Part shown: piece by piece, positions 1-10,283 of the stretch
How the letters are laid out: every line of letters starts with the position of its first letter
Numbering within the stretch: the first letter of the stretch is position 1
Assembly (NCBI GenBank): GCA_047633195.1
Contig: JBLIEU010000009.1
Span: 25,664 to 89,663, forward strand
From: JAKVAV01 sp047633195
GTDB taxonomy: Bacteria; Bacteroidota; Bacteroidia; Flavobacteriales_D; Cryomorphaceae
Direction of reading: 5' to 3'
Length of the DNA stretch: 64,000 nt
The notes under the pieces: generated by a model
The model's input: the letters and a program-made list of their open reading frames with translations, nothing else
Database searches by the model: none
Told to the model about the DNA's origin: nothing
Position numbers and translations under genes: made by a program

Positions 1-516
1 ATTGGGAATGTAATTGAGTATGTCTTTTTTGGTAACCCTACCTTCAGCACCGCTTCCTTCCAGTTGCTCAAGTTCTTGAAGGGAAACACCTTCTTTTTCA
101 GCAATGTTTCTAACTAAAGGAGAATAGAAACGACCAGAAGAACCGGTCTTTGATATTTTTTCATCTTCTCCAGCAACCGCGAGAACGGGCTCTTCATGGG
201 TTTTAGCAGCACCATTTGATGCAGGCACTGCGGCTGGTTTGCTTTCTGCAGTAGGGGCTGTTCCATTGGTGTCTCCACCTGTAGAAAAAATGGCGATAGG
301 TTTGCCTACTTCTATTACATCTCCTTCTTCACAAAGTTTCTTTACCAAGATGCCATCTTCTGGGGCAGGTACCTCACTATCCACTTTATCGGTGGCTATC
401 TCTACCATGGGTTCATCTGCTCCTACAGAATCGCCTTCTTCCAAGACCCATTTGATGATGGTTGCTTCTGCTACGCTTTCTCCCATTTTGGGAAGTAAGA
501 CTTCAAATTGTGGCAT
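1..516 (-). CDS. 2-oxoacid dehydrogenase E2 (dihydrolipoyl acyltransferase), 3' part missing
   Basis: This is the N-terminal 172 residues of an E2 acyltransferase; the gene runs off the left edge, so the catalytic domain is not visible. It reads MPQFEVLLPKMGESVAEATI, then a lipoyl domain in which the lysine of the ATDKV motif (about residue 44) would carry lipoate. An Ala/Pro-rich linker follows (about 85-125), then a peripheral subunit-binding domain (about 131-170, YSPLVRNIAEKEGVSLQEL). E2 swings acyl groups between E1, its own active site and E3 in pyruvate or branched-chain 2-oxoacid dehydrogenase complexes. The MGESVAEATI opening is common in Bacteroidota proteins annotated as branched-chain E2, but which substrate is used cannot be decided here. 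The start at 516 is the ATG directly before the conserved lipoyl domain. Confidence 0.93.
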   Translation of the reverse strand, partial: MPQFEVLLPKMGESVAEATIIKWVLEEGDSVGADEPMVEIATDKVDSEVPAPEDGILVKKLCEEGDVIEVGKPIAIFSTGGDTNGTAPTAESKPAAVPASNGAAKTHEEPVLAVAGEDEKISKTGSSGRFYSPLVRNIAEKEGVSLQELEQLEGSGAEGRVTKKDILNYIPN

Positions 517-582
517 AAATTTCAGTTCTACAGTGGTGATGCAAAATTAGTGGAAAATTCCCAATACACAATCAGGCTAGCG

Positions 583-2526
583 CTAACCATCACTTCTGCC
601 TAATTGATTGAAACCCGACGATATAATGGCTAAATCTTTTCGCAATCCATACTCTCTAGCATAGACTGCATTGAGTTTTTTTGCCGTTTCTTCAGGTGAC
701 TTTAAAAATCTAATTCTATCCATTGGGTTTAACACTCCTGCTTTAATCTGTGGCAAGTCGGGTTGGGTTGATTTTGTCTTGGCGTAGCCAACCCATGACT
801 TTCGGCCACTTAACACCGACAGTATATTTCTGAAAAAACCGACTTTTTCCTGAACTCCCCAAACGATGACAAGATAGGAGAGAAGAAAGACCGAGGCTGA
901 CATAAAATCCAATGATCTCTTCCTTCTTTTATTTGATGCTTTATTGACGGCATTCAAATCCATTAAGAAAATGTTTCCACCTCTTTCTATAGAGTTGCTT
1001 CCGATAATAAAAGCACTCTCAGGGGGGGCTATTTTAAATTGCAGTCCTTTCGATTCGGTATTGGCCATCAGACCAATGATTCTTTGAGAGGCAACATCCA
1101 GGCCGCTGAATATAACCGTTTGAAGTTTATATATTGAAACGATTTCTGTGAGTCGATCGGCGTGAGCCTCTTCTCCTCTTTCGTCTTTTTCAGGTGAAAT
1201 ACGGAGCGGCTTGTTACCTCGAAACCCTGATTCGTTAAGTAAATTTTCTATTCGGTCAAACTCTTTTTCGCTTGCGATCACTCCAATCTTTCCTTCTCTG
1301 AGTTGCGCCTCGCTTGGCGACATCGAATTTAGCAGGTTACGGCTCAAGAGGAAATATGCCGTAGTAGTGAACGTCCCCAGTAGGATTAGAGCACGAGAGA
1401 AGCGAAGGCTTTCGGGTAGTAAAGCATACACCATCAATATGATGAGTGTGCCAATTGTAATCCCGCGTAAATTTTTAAAATTGGAATAAGGCCTGTCATA
1501 ACCGCCATTAAGAAAACAGCTAATTAGCCAAACACCTGTGTAAACAGCGAATGCGGCAATCAGTAATTCGGTTTGGTATGTGATACCCGAAACGGAGATA
1601 TACCAAGATTTGAGCAACAGCAATAGCGAGAGAATGAAAAAGAAATCAGCCAAGTAGATGATTATCTTGGAGATAAATCGTTGTATTATAGCTAATCCGG
1701 CTCTTATGTATATCGCTAGATTTATGAAAAAGCCAAATGTTTTTGCGTTCCTTTTCGAGAAATGTTTCTTAGCAAAAATCACCATTGCCCTGTAAAAGAC
1801 AAATACGTAGTTGACACTACTTTTTTTTGTGCTTTCCCCTTTGTAGTGAATGATTCGAGCATCATGGAAGTAATAGTTCTTATAACCTCCCAAGATGATT
1901 CTGTAGGAAAGATCAATGTCTTCTCCGTACATGAAGAAATCTTCATCCAGTAAACCAATCTTATCCAAAACTGATTTTCTCATGAGCATAAAAGCCCCTG
2001 AGAGCACCTCTATGCTGTGGGTCTCTTCTTTGCTCAAGTAGCCGAGATGGTATTTTCCAAAAGCCTTGGATTTGGGAAACAAAGCGCTCAGACCAAATAT
2101 TTTGTAAAATGCTACTGAAGGAGTGGGAAGGCCTCTTTTACTTTCGGCAAGAAATCGTCCCTTACCATCTATCATTTTTACGCCCAGACCACCCGCGTCG
2201 GGATGTTCATTCATGAAAGCTACTGTTTTGGCAAAAGTATCTTCCTCGACCAATGTGTCTGGATTCAATAAAAGGACATATTTCCCAGTGCTTTCGCGAA
2301 TGGCTTGATTGTTCGCTTTGCTGAAACCCACATTGTCCTTATTGGCAATGAGTTTTACTGTGGGAAATTTTTGTCTAACCAGGGCTACTGATCCATCTAC
2401 CGAATTGTTGTCTACCACTATCACTTCACAGGTCAATCTCTCCGAAGCTTTGAGCACACTGTGGAGGCACTGCTCCAAAAAGTAGGACACATTATAGCTG
2501 ACAATTACGACAGTAAGATCAACCAT
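583..2526 (-). CDS. GT2 glycosyltransferase fused to a degenerate glycosylphosphotransferase-like region
   Basis: The protein has 647 residues. Residues 1 to about 250 are a family 2 glycosyltransferase of rhamnosyltransferase type: VVIVSYN at the start, VVDNNS, a GFSKANN stretch, LLLNPDT (nucleotide-sugar/metal site) and FFMYGEDIDLSYR. Several hydrophobic helices follow (about 280-400), then a soluble Rossmann-like region (about 410-540) and a C-terminus with VLSGRKSWVGY. The second half looks like a polyprenyl-phosphate glycosylphosphotransferase whose catalytic core (the usual FRQxRxGxxGxxFxxxKFRSM stretch) has been lost. It probably acts at the inner membrane in surface polysaccharide synthesis; donor and acceptor are unknown. 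It starts 2 nt after the recR stop and is probably cotranscribed with it. Confidence 0.88.
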   Translation of the reverse strand: MVDLTVVIVSYNVSYFLEQCLHSVLKASERLTCEVIVVDNNSVDGSVALVRQKFPTVKLIANKDNVGFSKANNQAIRESTGKYVLLLNPDTLVEEDTFAKTVAFMNEHPDAGGLGVKMIDGKGRFLAESKRGLPTPSVAFYKIFGLSALFPKSKAFGKYHLGYLSKEETHSIEVLSGAFMLMRKSVLDKIGLLDEDFFMYGEDIDLSYRIILGGYKNYYFHDARIIHYKGESTKKSSVNYVFVFYRAMVIFAKKHFSKRNAKTFGFFINLAIYIRAGLAIIQRFISKIIIYLADFFFILSLLLLLKSWYISVSGITYQTELLIAAFAVYTGVWLISCFLNGGYDRPYSNFKNLRGITIGTLIILMVYALLPESLRFSRALILLGTFTTTAYFLLSRNLLNSMSPSEAQLREGKIGVIASEKEFDRIENLLNESGFRGNKPLRISPEKDERGEEAHADRLTEIVSIYKLQTVIFSGLDVASQRIIGLMANTESKGLQFKIAPPESAFIIGSNSIERGGNIFLMDLNAVNKASNKRRKRSLDFMSASVFLLSYLVIVWGVQEKVGFFRNILSVLSGRKSWVGYAKTKSTQPDLPQIKAGVLNPMDRIRFLKSPEETAKKLNAVYAREYGLRKDLAIISSGFNQLGRSDG

Positions 2527-2528
2527 AT

Positions 2529-3143
2529 TTATAGCAGGCTTTTGTCATATAGGGTGCGCTGGAGTATCGACCTTCCTAGGGTGACCTCATCAGTGTATTG
2601 CAGCTCATCACCCACGGGCACTCCTCTAGAAAGCGTAGAAGTAATGAGGTTTCCGTTTTTCTCAATCTTTTTGTAAACGTAATAGGACGTTGTATCCCCC
2701 TCCATTGTTGCTGACAGAGCCAATATGAGTTCATTTACCTCGCTCTTTTCCAGTCGTTCCAAAAGGGTTCCGACATTTAGATCTGAAGGACCAATTCCAT
2801 CCATGGGCGAAATCTTTCCACCTAAAACATGATAAAGCCCCTTGTATTGATGAGTGGCTTCTATGGCCAGCACGTCTCTAATGTCTTCTACTACGCAAAT
2901 GATTGATTGATCTCTATTCGGACTGCTACAGATATTACAGATATCGGTGTCGCTAAGGTTATGACATCTCTTGCAAGGCTTCACATGTGTTTTCAAATCT
3001 TGAATGGATCTGATAAAACGAGCGATGTCTTCATCAGACCTTCCTGCAAGATCTAACACATAGCGCAAGGCAGTGCGTTTTCCTACACCTTGAAGCGAAG
3101 CTATTTCGTTCACAGCATTCTCGATGTATTTTGAAGATATCAT
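2529..3143 (-). CDS. recR: Recombination protein RecR
   Basis: RecR works with RecF and RecO to load RecA onto gapped DNA. The 204-residue length is normal for the family. An N-terminal helix-hairpin-helix (QGVGKRTALRYVLDL, about 18-32) is followed by a four-cysteine zinc finger (C57, C60, C69, C72) and a Toprim domain (CVVEDIRDVLAIE; HVLGGKISPMDGIGP). The C-terminus holds the Walker-B-like region and the SRGVPVGDELQYTDEVTLGRS stretch typical of RecR. The ATG at 3143 gives the canonical N-terminus. The glycosyltransferase gene follows after 2 nt. Confidence 0.97.
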   Translation of the reverse strand: MISSKYIENAVNEIASLQGVGKRTALRYVLDLAGRSDEDIARFIRSIQDLKTHVKPCKRCHNLSDTDICNICSSPNRDQSIICVVEDIRDVLAIEATHQYKGLYHVLGGKISPMDGIGPSDLNVGTLLERLEKSEVNELILALSATMEGDTTSYYVYKKIEKNGNLITSTLSRGVPVGDELQYTDEVTLGRSILQRTLYDKSLL

Positions 3144-3398
3144 GGCACAAAACTACCATTTCCATTTACCAAGTTGAGCATTTTGTTAACGTACGCCTAT
3201 GATATTGGTACTAAATCTGTTAAAGCAATGCACTCTGTGTTAATCAAAGTTAAAGAACATGAAATCGCAAATCATCGAGTAACAAACCAGGTAGCTTAGT
3301 CGTCATACTATCAAACAAACAAATAGGCACCAATAGCTCCAAACTAGCTGGAGGAATTAAAAAGCTAAACATTAAACAAACTAAACAAACTGGCTATT

Positions 3399-3665
3399 AT
3401 GAAAACAATTAATCAAGTATTACTCGCCCTTCTTTTTGTAGCATTTTCAACTGTTGGACTTGCACAATCACAAACAACTTTGCCAGTCAGCACGGTAAAA
3501 TTAAATGACGACATCCGTTTTGAAGACTATGATAATGACGATGACGATGGAGAAATCACGATCATTACCGAAGAACGCATTTATTTAAAGTCTTTAAGGC
3601 CCCTTAATCCCAGCACAGAAAGAGTATACACAGGTTACTCAATGTGTATGCCTAACCGTGACTAG
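3399..3665 (+). CDS. Small secreted acidic protein, unknown
   Basis: An 88-residue protein with a clear signal peptide (MKTINQVLLALLFVAFSTVGLAQ, cleavage expected after AQ). The mature part is short and acidic (EDYDNDDDDGE) and ends with MCMPNRD. I do not recognise a family. The acidic run could bind calcium or simply be disordered. It stands alone with a long A-rich leader upstream and a strong hairpin terminator at 3726-3757 downstream, so it is probably a single-gene unit. The signal peptide, the isolated position and the terminator support its being real. Confidence 0.75.
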   Translation: MKTINQVLLALLFVAFSTVGLAQSQTTLPVSTVKLNDDIRFEDYDNDDDDGEITIITEERIYLKSLRPLNPSTERVYTGYSMCMPNRD

Positions 3666-3725
3666 AAGTACACGCATTGTTGTTCTCTGATTTTCATAGG
3701 CTTTAATTTTGGGGCAACATTTTAT

Positions 3726-3757
3726 GATCCCGCATGGTGGTGCGGGATCTTTTTTTT
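3726..3757 (+). terminator. Rho-independent terminator after the small secreted protein gene
   Basis: A perfect 9-bp stem (GATCCCGCA, loop TGGTGG, TGCGGGATC) is followed directly by eight T residues. It ends the plus-strand unit and lies just before the 3' end of the opposing hydrolase gene. Confidence 0.92.
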
Positions 3758-3768
3758 GCGGGTATCTG

Positions 3769-4629
3769 TTACCCGAAAATATCTTTCAAGGTATGTGCTT
3801 CTTGCAATCGAACTCCTTTCTCCGTCTCATGAACTCGGATACATTCATTATCAATATCGTGTTCTAAAAAGATTATCTGCTCTTTTGCCGCAGCATCGCC
3901 CAAGAATATTTTTTTGTCTTTGAGAGTTTCCAGTGGTCGCACGTCATAGCCCATTATATATGGCATTGGAATATGCGCTGCAGAAGGCAATAGATCGGCA
4001 GCATAAATCAGAGTTTTCCCTTTGTAATCGATGTACGGAATCATCTGACTTTCTGTATGTCCATCGGCAAAGAAGAGGCTGAACCCAGGAAACAATTCTT
4101 CTTTACTCCACCTACCATTACGGGTCACAAATTTGAGTTGACCTGCCTCTTTAAGGGGTAAGATATTCTCTTTTAAGAAAGATGCTTTCTCACGGTCATT
4201 CGGATTTACCGCCCAATTCCAATGCTCTTCGCATGACCAGTAGGTTGCATTTGGAAATGTGGGGTAGTACCTGTTTTTTTTTCGATCTAGCGATACTGCA
4301 CCACCGCAGTGATCGAAGTGCAGGTGGGTTAATACCACATCTGTAATATCTTCTTTTGAATATCCTTTTTGCTCGATGGATTTTAAGAGGGTGTTTTCGC
4401 CGAAAAGGTAGTAGTAGCCAAAAAATTTTTCACTCTGTTTGTCTCCCATACCGGTGTCGATCAATACCAAGCGGTCTCCATAATCGACCAAGAGACAGCG
4501 CATAGTCCAACTGCACATGTTGTTTGCATCGGGAGTCTTGTGTTTTGACCATATCGATTTTGGAACAACACCGAACATGGCTCCTCCATCCAACTTGAAA
4601 TTTCCTGTTTCGATCGTGTGTATTTGCAT
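3769..4629 (-). CDS. Metallo-beta-lactamase-fold hydrolase
   Basis: A 286-residue MBL-fold protein. The zinc motif THLHFDHCGG is complete (H102, H104, D106, H107). Further ligands are expected in FFADGHTESQ (His) and IYAADLLPS (Asp). The N-terminal GGAMFGVVPKSIW stretch and overall layout resemble the lactonase/quorum-quenching-like branch of MBL hydrolases common in Bacteroidota, but the substrate cannot be inferred. There is no signal peptide, so it is cytoplasmic. It is transcribed divergently from the Mpl-like ligase, with 92 nt between the starts. Confidence 0.9.
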   Translation of the reverse strand: MQIHTIETGNFKLDGGAMFGVVPKSIWSKHKTPDANNMCSWTMRCLLVDYGDRLVLIDTGMGDKQSEKFFGYYYLFGENTLLKSIEQKGYSKEDITDVVLTHLHFDHCGGAVSLDRKKNRYYPTFPNATYWSCEEHWNWAVNPNDREKASFLKENILPLKEAGQLKFVTRNGRWSKEELFPGFSLFFADGHTESQMIPYIDYKGKTLIYAADLLPSAAHIPMPYIMGYDVRPLETLKDKKIFLGDAAAKEQIIFLEHDIDNECIRVHETEKGVRLQEAHTLKDIFG

Positions 4630-4721
4630 AAGGCTTGCTTTGCAACGAATGTAACAATACGCTGTGTAAAAGAGCAGAAATCAAATATTGAGGCTCTCTG
4701 TAAAACAGTTAAGTTCAAACC

Positions 4722-6077
4722 ATGAAAATTCACTTCATAGCCATTGGCGGAAGCGCTATGCATAACCTTGCAATAGCCTTGAAAAGAAAGGGTTTTGAGA
4801 TTAGCGGAAGCGACGATGAGATCTTTGAACCCTCAAAATCGAGACTCGAAAAGGAAGGAATTCTTCCAAAAGAAATCGGTTGGAATGCTGATTACATTCA
4901 TGCAGATCTTGACGCTGTTGTTCTTGGGATGCATGCCCGAGCAGACAATCCCGAATTGGCTAAGGCCAATGAGCTAGGGCTCCGCATCTACTCTTATCCC
5001 GAATACATATACGAGCAAACGAAGGACAAGATCCGAGTGGTCATTGGCGGAAGCCACGGCAAAACTACCATCACGGGTATTTTGCTCCACGCCATGAAGC
5101 ATCTGGGTAAAAATATCGACTATATGGTGGGCGCTCAGCTGGAAGGAATGGACTGTATGGTAAGGTTAACAGATGATGCCGACGTGGTGATTTTGGAAGG
5201 CGATGAATACCTGTCTTCTCCCATCGACAGAAGGCCGAAGTTCCATCTTTATAAGCCGCATATCGCCATACTTACAGGTGTAGCGTGGGATCATATAAAC
5301 GTGTTTCCAACTTTCGGAAATTATGTCCAGCAGTTTTCCATCTTCATCGATTTGATCGAGAAGGATGGAACACTTATCTATTTTCAGGAGGACGAGGAGC
5401 TTCGAAAGATGGCCCATTTGCGAGCTGATTTATCTGTGATCCCTTACAGCAAATTAGAAAGCGAGATTCGAAATGGCCAAACGATAATCCACTTTGAAGG
5501 AAAGGAGTTTAGCTCTGAACTCTTTGGTGCCCACAATATGGCTAATCTGCTCGGTGCCATGGAAATATGCCGAGCGCTGAAAATAGAGCCCATTGATTTC
5601 TTGACTGCTATCGCAGATTTCACAGGAGCGTCGAAGAGGCTCGAAAAAGTGGCAGAGTCGGAGTCATCTGTTTTTTACAAAGACTTTGCGCATGCACCCA
5701 GTAAACTGAAGGCGACTGCATCTGCATTGAAGGAACAGTTTCCAGATAGAGAACTCATTGCCTGCATGGAATTGCACACGTTCAGCAGTCTTAACAAGAA
5801 GTTTTTACCGCAATATGATGGCACCATGGCGAAGGCTGATCGGGCTTTGATTTACTTCAGTCCCGAAGTAGTTGAGCATAAGCGCCTCGAAACCTTGAGC
5901 GCGGAAGAGGTAAACACTGCTTTTGGGGGAACCAATGTTGAGGTTTTCACCGATTCGGTAGCATTGCTTGCCGAACTCAAATCGATCAACTGGAAGAATA
6001 AGAACCTGTTGATGATGAGCTCAGGAAATTTTGATGGGATAGATTTTCAAGAAGTGGGAGAGCAGCTTTTTACTTAA
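4722..6077 (+). CDS. mpl: UDP-N-acetylmuramate:L-Ala-gamma-D-Glu-meso-DAP ligase (murein tripeptide recycling)
   Basis: A Mur-ligase family protein of 451 residues. The N-terminal Rossmann-like domain reads IHFIAIGGSAMHNLA. The ATP-binding P-loop is GSHGKTT (about 110-116), and the central domain has VVILEGDEYLSSPID and GVAWDHINVF. The C-terminal domain has DFAHAPSKLKATASALKEQFP. The P-loop and the first motif match Mpl-type ligases, which attach a recycled murein tripeptide to UDP-MurNAc, better than MurC. A paralogous MurC should be present elsewhere in the genome. The 3' end overlaps the convergent DUF4199 gene by 8 nt. Confidence 0.88.
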   Translation: MKIHFIAIGGSAMHNLAIALKRKGFEISGSDDEIFEPSKSRLEKEGILPKEIGWNADYIHADLDAVVLGMHARADNPELAKANELGLRIYSYPEYIYEQTKDKIRVVIGGSHGKTTITGILLHAMKHLGKNIDYMVGAQLEGMDCMVRLTDDADVVILEGDEYLSSPIDRRPKFHLYKPHIAILTGVAWDHINVFPTFGNYVQQFSIFIDLIEKDGTLIYFQEDEELRKMAHLRADLSVIPYSKLESEIRNGQTIIHFEGKEFSSELFGAHNMANLLGAMEICRALKIEPIDFLTAIADFTGASKRLEKVAESESSVFYKDFAHAPSKLKATASALKEQFPDRELIACMELHTFSSLNKKFLPQYDGTMAKADRALIYFSPEVVEHKRLETLSAEEVNTAFGGTNVEVFTDSVALLAELKSINWKNKNLLMMSSGNFDGIDFQEVGEQLFT

Positions 6078-6551
6078 GAACGACTCTCTTGATAGCCGAG
6101 AAGAGCACGGAGTAAAAAATACCCATCACCATAAAGAAGAGAATTGCTAGGATTGAGAAGTTTCTCAATGAAAAGAATTGTTGGATACCACGACGCAGAT
6201 CAGCTTCGTCTAAATCAGGGTTAGCAGCCAACTCTCTAGCTGCGATCATATCCCTCATATTCGGGAAGTAGTTGGTATCGGCAAAAGCATAGAAGGCATA
6301 AATAAATATGGCCATAGCTATCGCAAAAATCACGTTGAGACGAAGAGAATTAAGAGCATCTTCTTTGAATGATGTTTTCTCTTCCCTAGGCCATATAGCG
6401 TATAAGCTCAAGCCAGGAAAGGATGCCAACAGTAAAAATAAGAAAGCTTCTTCCTGATAAGGAAAATCTGCATTGACGAAAAAAAGAACGAGTCGCAGAG
6501 CCATAAAGCCCAATGCGACTCGCACTGAAATATTCACACTTGGATGGGTCA

Positions 6552-6552
<1 letters not shown>
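6070..6552 (-). CDS. DUF4199 family membrane protein
   Basis: A 160-residue integral membrane protein with hydrophobic segments at about 10-30, 38-55, 73-95 and 132-155. The arrangement and the FFSLRNFSILAILFFMVMGIFYSVLFSAI end match DUF4199, a Bacteroidota family of unknown function. Its ATG (6552-6550) shares one base with the rho stop codon (TAATG), so translation is probably coupled to rho. The 3' end overlaps the Mpl-like gene on the other strand. Confidence 0.8.
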
Positions 6553-8348
<1,796 letters not shown>

Positions 8349-8494
8349 CGACTGTGAAGTTATTTAAGGATGTTGTTTTCAAGTAGTAGTTGAGGGTAGT
8401 GTGAGAGAAGAACTCTATCATCTCACTGATGGTGCAATGATACAACAAATCGAGTCAAGAGAAGGCTGAATCTAAAAAATATCACAATTAAACG

Positions 8495-8528
8495 TTGAAA
8501 AGAACGCCTATTTTATATCATATATTTG
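8495..8528 (+). promoter_or_regulatory. Bacteroidota-type promoter (TTG-N23-TATATTTG)
   Basis: TTG at 8495-8497 and TATATTTG at 8521-8528 are spaced by 23 nt. The -7 element covers the TTG codon that would otherwise extend the DUF4293 frame upstream, which supports the ATG at 8556 as the true start. Confidence 0.65.
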
Positions 8529-8555
8529 CGCACCATTTATTTCAAAGCACTCAAA

Positions 8556-9032
8556 ATGATACAGCGCGCTCAGTCCATATATCTTTTTTTAGCCGCTATT
8601 ACAGGCTTACTTACATTTTTTCTACCCTTCGCTCATTATCTCCAAGGTGATGTGAAATTGGCTGAATATGCCGTGTTCGGTGTTTTCAATGTGCAAAGTG
8701 ATTTGGTGGAAATGACGGGGCCTTTTCTTTTTTCCACATGGGTAATGAGCCTATTTACTACGATGCTTCCTGCTACTGCTATTTTTTTGTACAAAAATCG
8801 TCCAGCTCAATTAAGGGTGACGCGTCTAGGATTTTTAGTGAATTTAAGTTTTATCGTATACCTTTTTTTTGCGATAGATTCGGTTCACTCCAAACTTTAC
8901 GGCGACGAAGTTGATATTCTTTATCACGTAGGTTTCTATTTGCCAGTTGTGGCTAACACGCTTTTATTTTTGTCCATACGTGGAATCAAAAAAGATGAAG
9001 CTCTGATAAAATCTCTTGATAGAATTCGCTAG
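8556..9032 (+). CDS. DUF4293 family membrane protein
   Basis: From the ATG at 8556 the protein starts MIQRAQSIYLFLAAI and has 158 residues with four hydrophobic helices (about 5-25, 52-75, 87-105, 118-138). MIQRxQSIYL at the start is the hallmark of DUF4293, a Bacteroidota four-helix membrane family of unknown function. An upstream in-frame TTG at 8526 is rejected because it lies inside a TATATTTG promoter element. The 3' end overlaps the convergent phosphodiesterase gene by 4 nt. Confidence 0.85.
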   Translation: MIQRAQSIYLFLAAITGLLTFFLPFAHYLQGDVKLAEYAVFGVFNVQSDLVEMTGPFLFSTWVMSLFTTMLPATAIFLYKNRPAQLRVTRLGFLVNLSFIVYLFFAIDSVHSKLYGDEVDILYHVGFYLPVVANTLLFLSIRGIKKDEALIKSLDRIR

Positions 9033-9529
9033 GAACCTCGCTTCCCCAATTCTATTATTTCGGGATTGATCAATTTCCCTTTATCAAGTCCGAATCGAAT
9101 CATCGTCCTCATCTGGTGAAAGCCGTGCTTCCCCGCTGCTCCAGGGTTGAGGTGAACTAGTCCCGACTTTGCATCGCGCTTTACCAATAGTATATGAGAG
9201 TGTCCGCAAACGAAAATATCGGGTCTTAACTCTCTGATTTCTTCTTTTACTCGACTTGGATATTTCTCAGGTCTTCCAGCAATATGGGTTATAAAGCACT
9301 TGGCTCCTCCAGTCTCAAAGGCATTGTTCAATGGGTATGTCAGCCGCATTGATGTATCATCAATGTTGCCATAGACCGCTCTTACTTCAGCTATTTCGTG
9401 AAGTGGCTCCATGACTTCGTGAGCACCAATATCTCCTGCATGCCAAATCTCATCGCAATCTTTGAGGTGATGCAATATTCGGTCGTCCATGTATCCATGC
9501 GTATCTGATAATAGTCCGATTCGTTTCAT
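9029..9529 (-). CDS. YfcE/MJ0936-type metallophosphoesterase
   Basis: A 166-residue calcineurin-like phosphoesterase with all core motifs: SDTHG (metal 1), HAGDIG, YGNID, THIAG and the C-terminal GHSH. This small single-domain architecture matches the YfcE/MJ0936 family of phosphodiesterases with broad in vitro activity; the physiological substrate is unknown. The gene is divergent from truA, with its start codon only about 20 nt from the truA start region, so the two share a compact promoter region. Confidence 0.9.
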   Translation of the reverse strand: MKRIGLLSDTHGYMDDRILHHLKDCDEIWHAGDIGAHEVMEPLHEIAEVRAVYGNIDDTSMRLTYPLNNAFETGGAKCFITHIAGRPEKYPSRVKEEIRELRPDIFVCGHSHILLVKRDAKSGLVHLNPGAAGKHGFHQMRTMIRFGLDKGKLINPEIIELGKRGS

Positions 9530-9530
9530 G

Positions 9531-9538
9531 TACTTTTG
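9531..9538 (+). promoter_or_regulatory. -7 promoter element TACTTTTG upstream of truA
   Basis: TACTTTTG matches the TAnnTTTG consensus. No TTG is seen at the expected -33 distance, so the promoter is only half supported. It overlaps the upstream in-frame ATG of the truA frame and argues for a later start. Confidence 0.45.
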
Positions 9539-9551
9539 CGAAAAAATTGAG

Positions 9552-10283
9552 TTGACGCGTTACTTCTTAAAATTAGCCTACGACGGCACCAACTATTCAG
9601 GTTGGCAAATTCAGCCGAAAGTTACGACGGTTCAAGGAACCTTAGAGGGTGCTTTGAGAATCTTGGTTCAAGATTTCAGAGCTTTAATAGGTTGCGGACG
9701 TACCGATGCAGGAGTGCATGCCTATGAGTACTTCGCTCATTTTGATACTGAATTCCCACTGCTTCATGAATTTCTTTACAAGCTAAACGCAATTTTACCC
9801 AGAGACATAGCTGTTTATGAATGCAAAGAGGTAGACGGTCAATTGCATGCTCGTTTTTCAGCGGATTACCGCGAATACAAGTACTACATGCATTTTAAAA
9901 AGATTCCCTTTAAGAATGCCTATTCAGTATATCACGTGAAAGAGCTGGATTTGAAATTGCTAAACCAGGCTTCCCAATTACTTCTTGGGAAACAAGATTT
10001 TTCAAGCTTTAGCAAAAGCAACACCCAAGTAAAAACGAATATTTGCGATGTTCAAACGGCTTTTTGGGAACCTATTGACCAGGGCCTTGTTCTTACGATT
10101 GGTGCAAATCGATTTTTACGAAATATGGTAAGGGCTATTGTTGGCACTTTACTTCCGATAGGAGAAGGAATCGAATCGCCCGAGAAAATCATAGAAGTAT
10201 TGGAAAAAAAAGATCGTTCTTCGGCTGGCAAATCAGCTCATCCACAAGGGCTCTTCCTCAATCACATAAACTACCCCGACTAA
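9552..10283 (+). CDS. truA: tRNA pseudouridine(38-40) synthase TruA
   Basis: TruA converts uridines 38-40 in the tRNA anticodon stem to pseudouridine. The frame shows YFLKLAYDGTNYSGWQIQP at the N-terminus and GCGRTDAGVHA, which contains the catalytic Asp (about D52 from the TTG start), then VGTLLPIGEG and the RSSAGKSAHPQGLFL C-terminus. In-frame ATGs at 9489 and 9528 exist, but 9489 lies inside the divergent phosphodiesterase gene and 9528 touches a TACTTTTG promoter element. The TTG at 9552 gives the usual length (243 residues) and N-terminus. The TAA stop is directly followed by the ATG of the ABC exporter. Confidence 0.93.
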   Translation: MTRYFLKLAYDGTNYSGWQIQPKVTTVQGTLEGALRILVQDFRALIGCGRTDAGVHAYEYFAHFDTEFPLLHEFLYKLNAILPRDIAVYECKEVDGQLHARFSADYREYKYYMHFKKIPFKNAYSVYHVKELDLKLLNQASQLLLGKQDFSSFSKSNTQVKTNICDVQTAFWEPIDQGLVLTIGANRFLRNMVRAIVGTLLPIGEGIESPEKIIEVLEKKDRSSAGKSAHPQGLFLNHINYPD

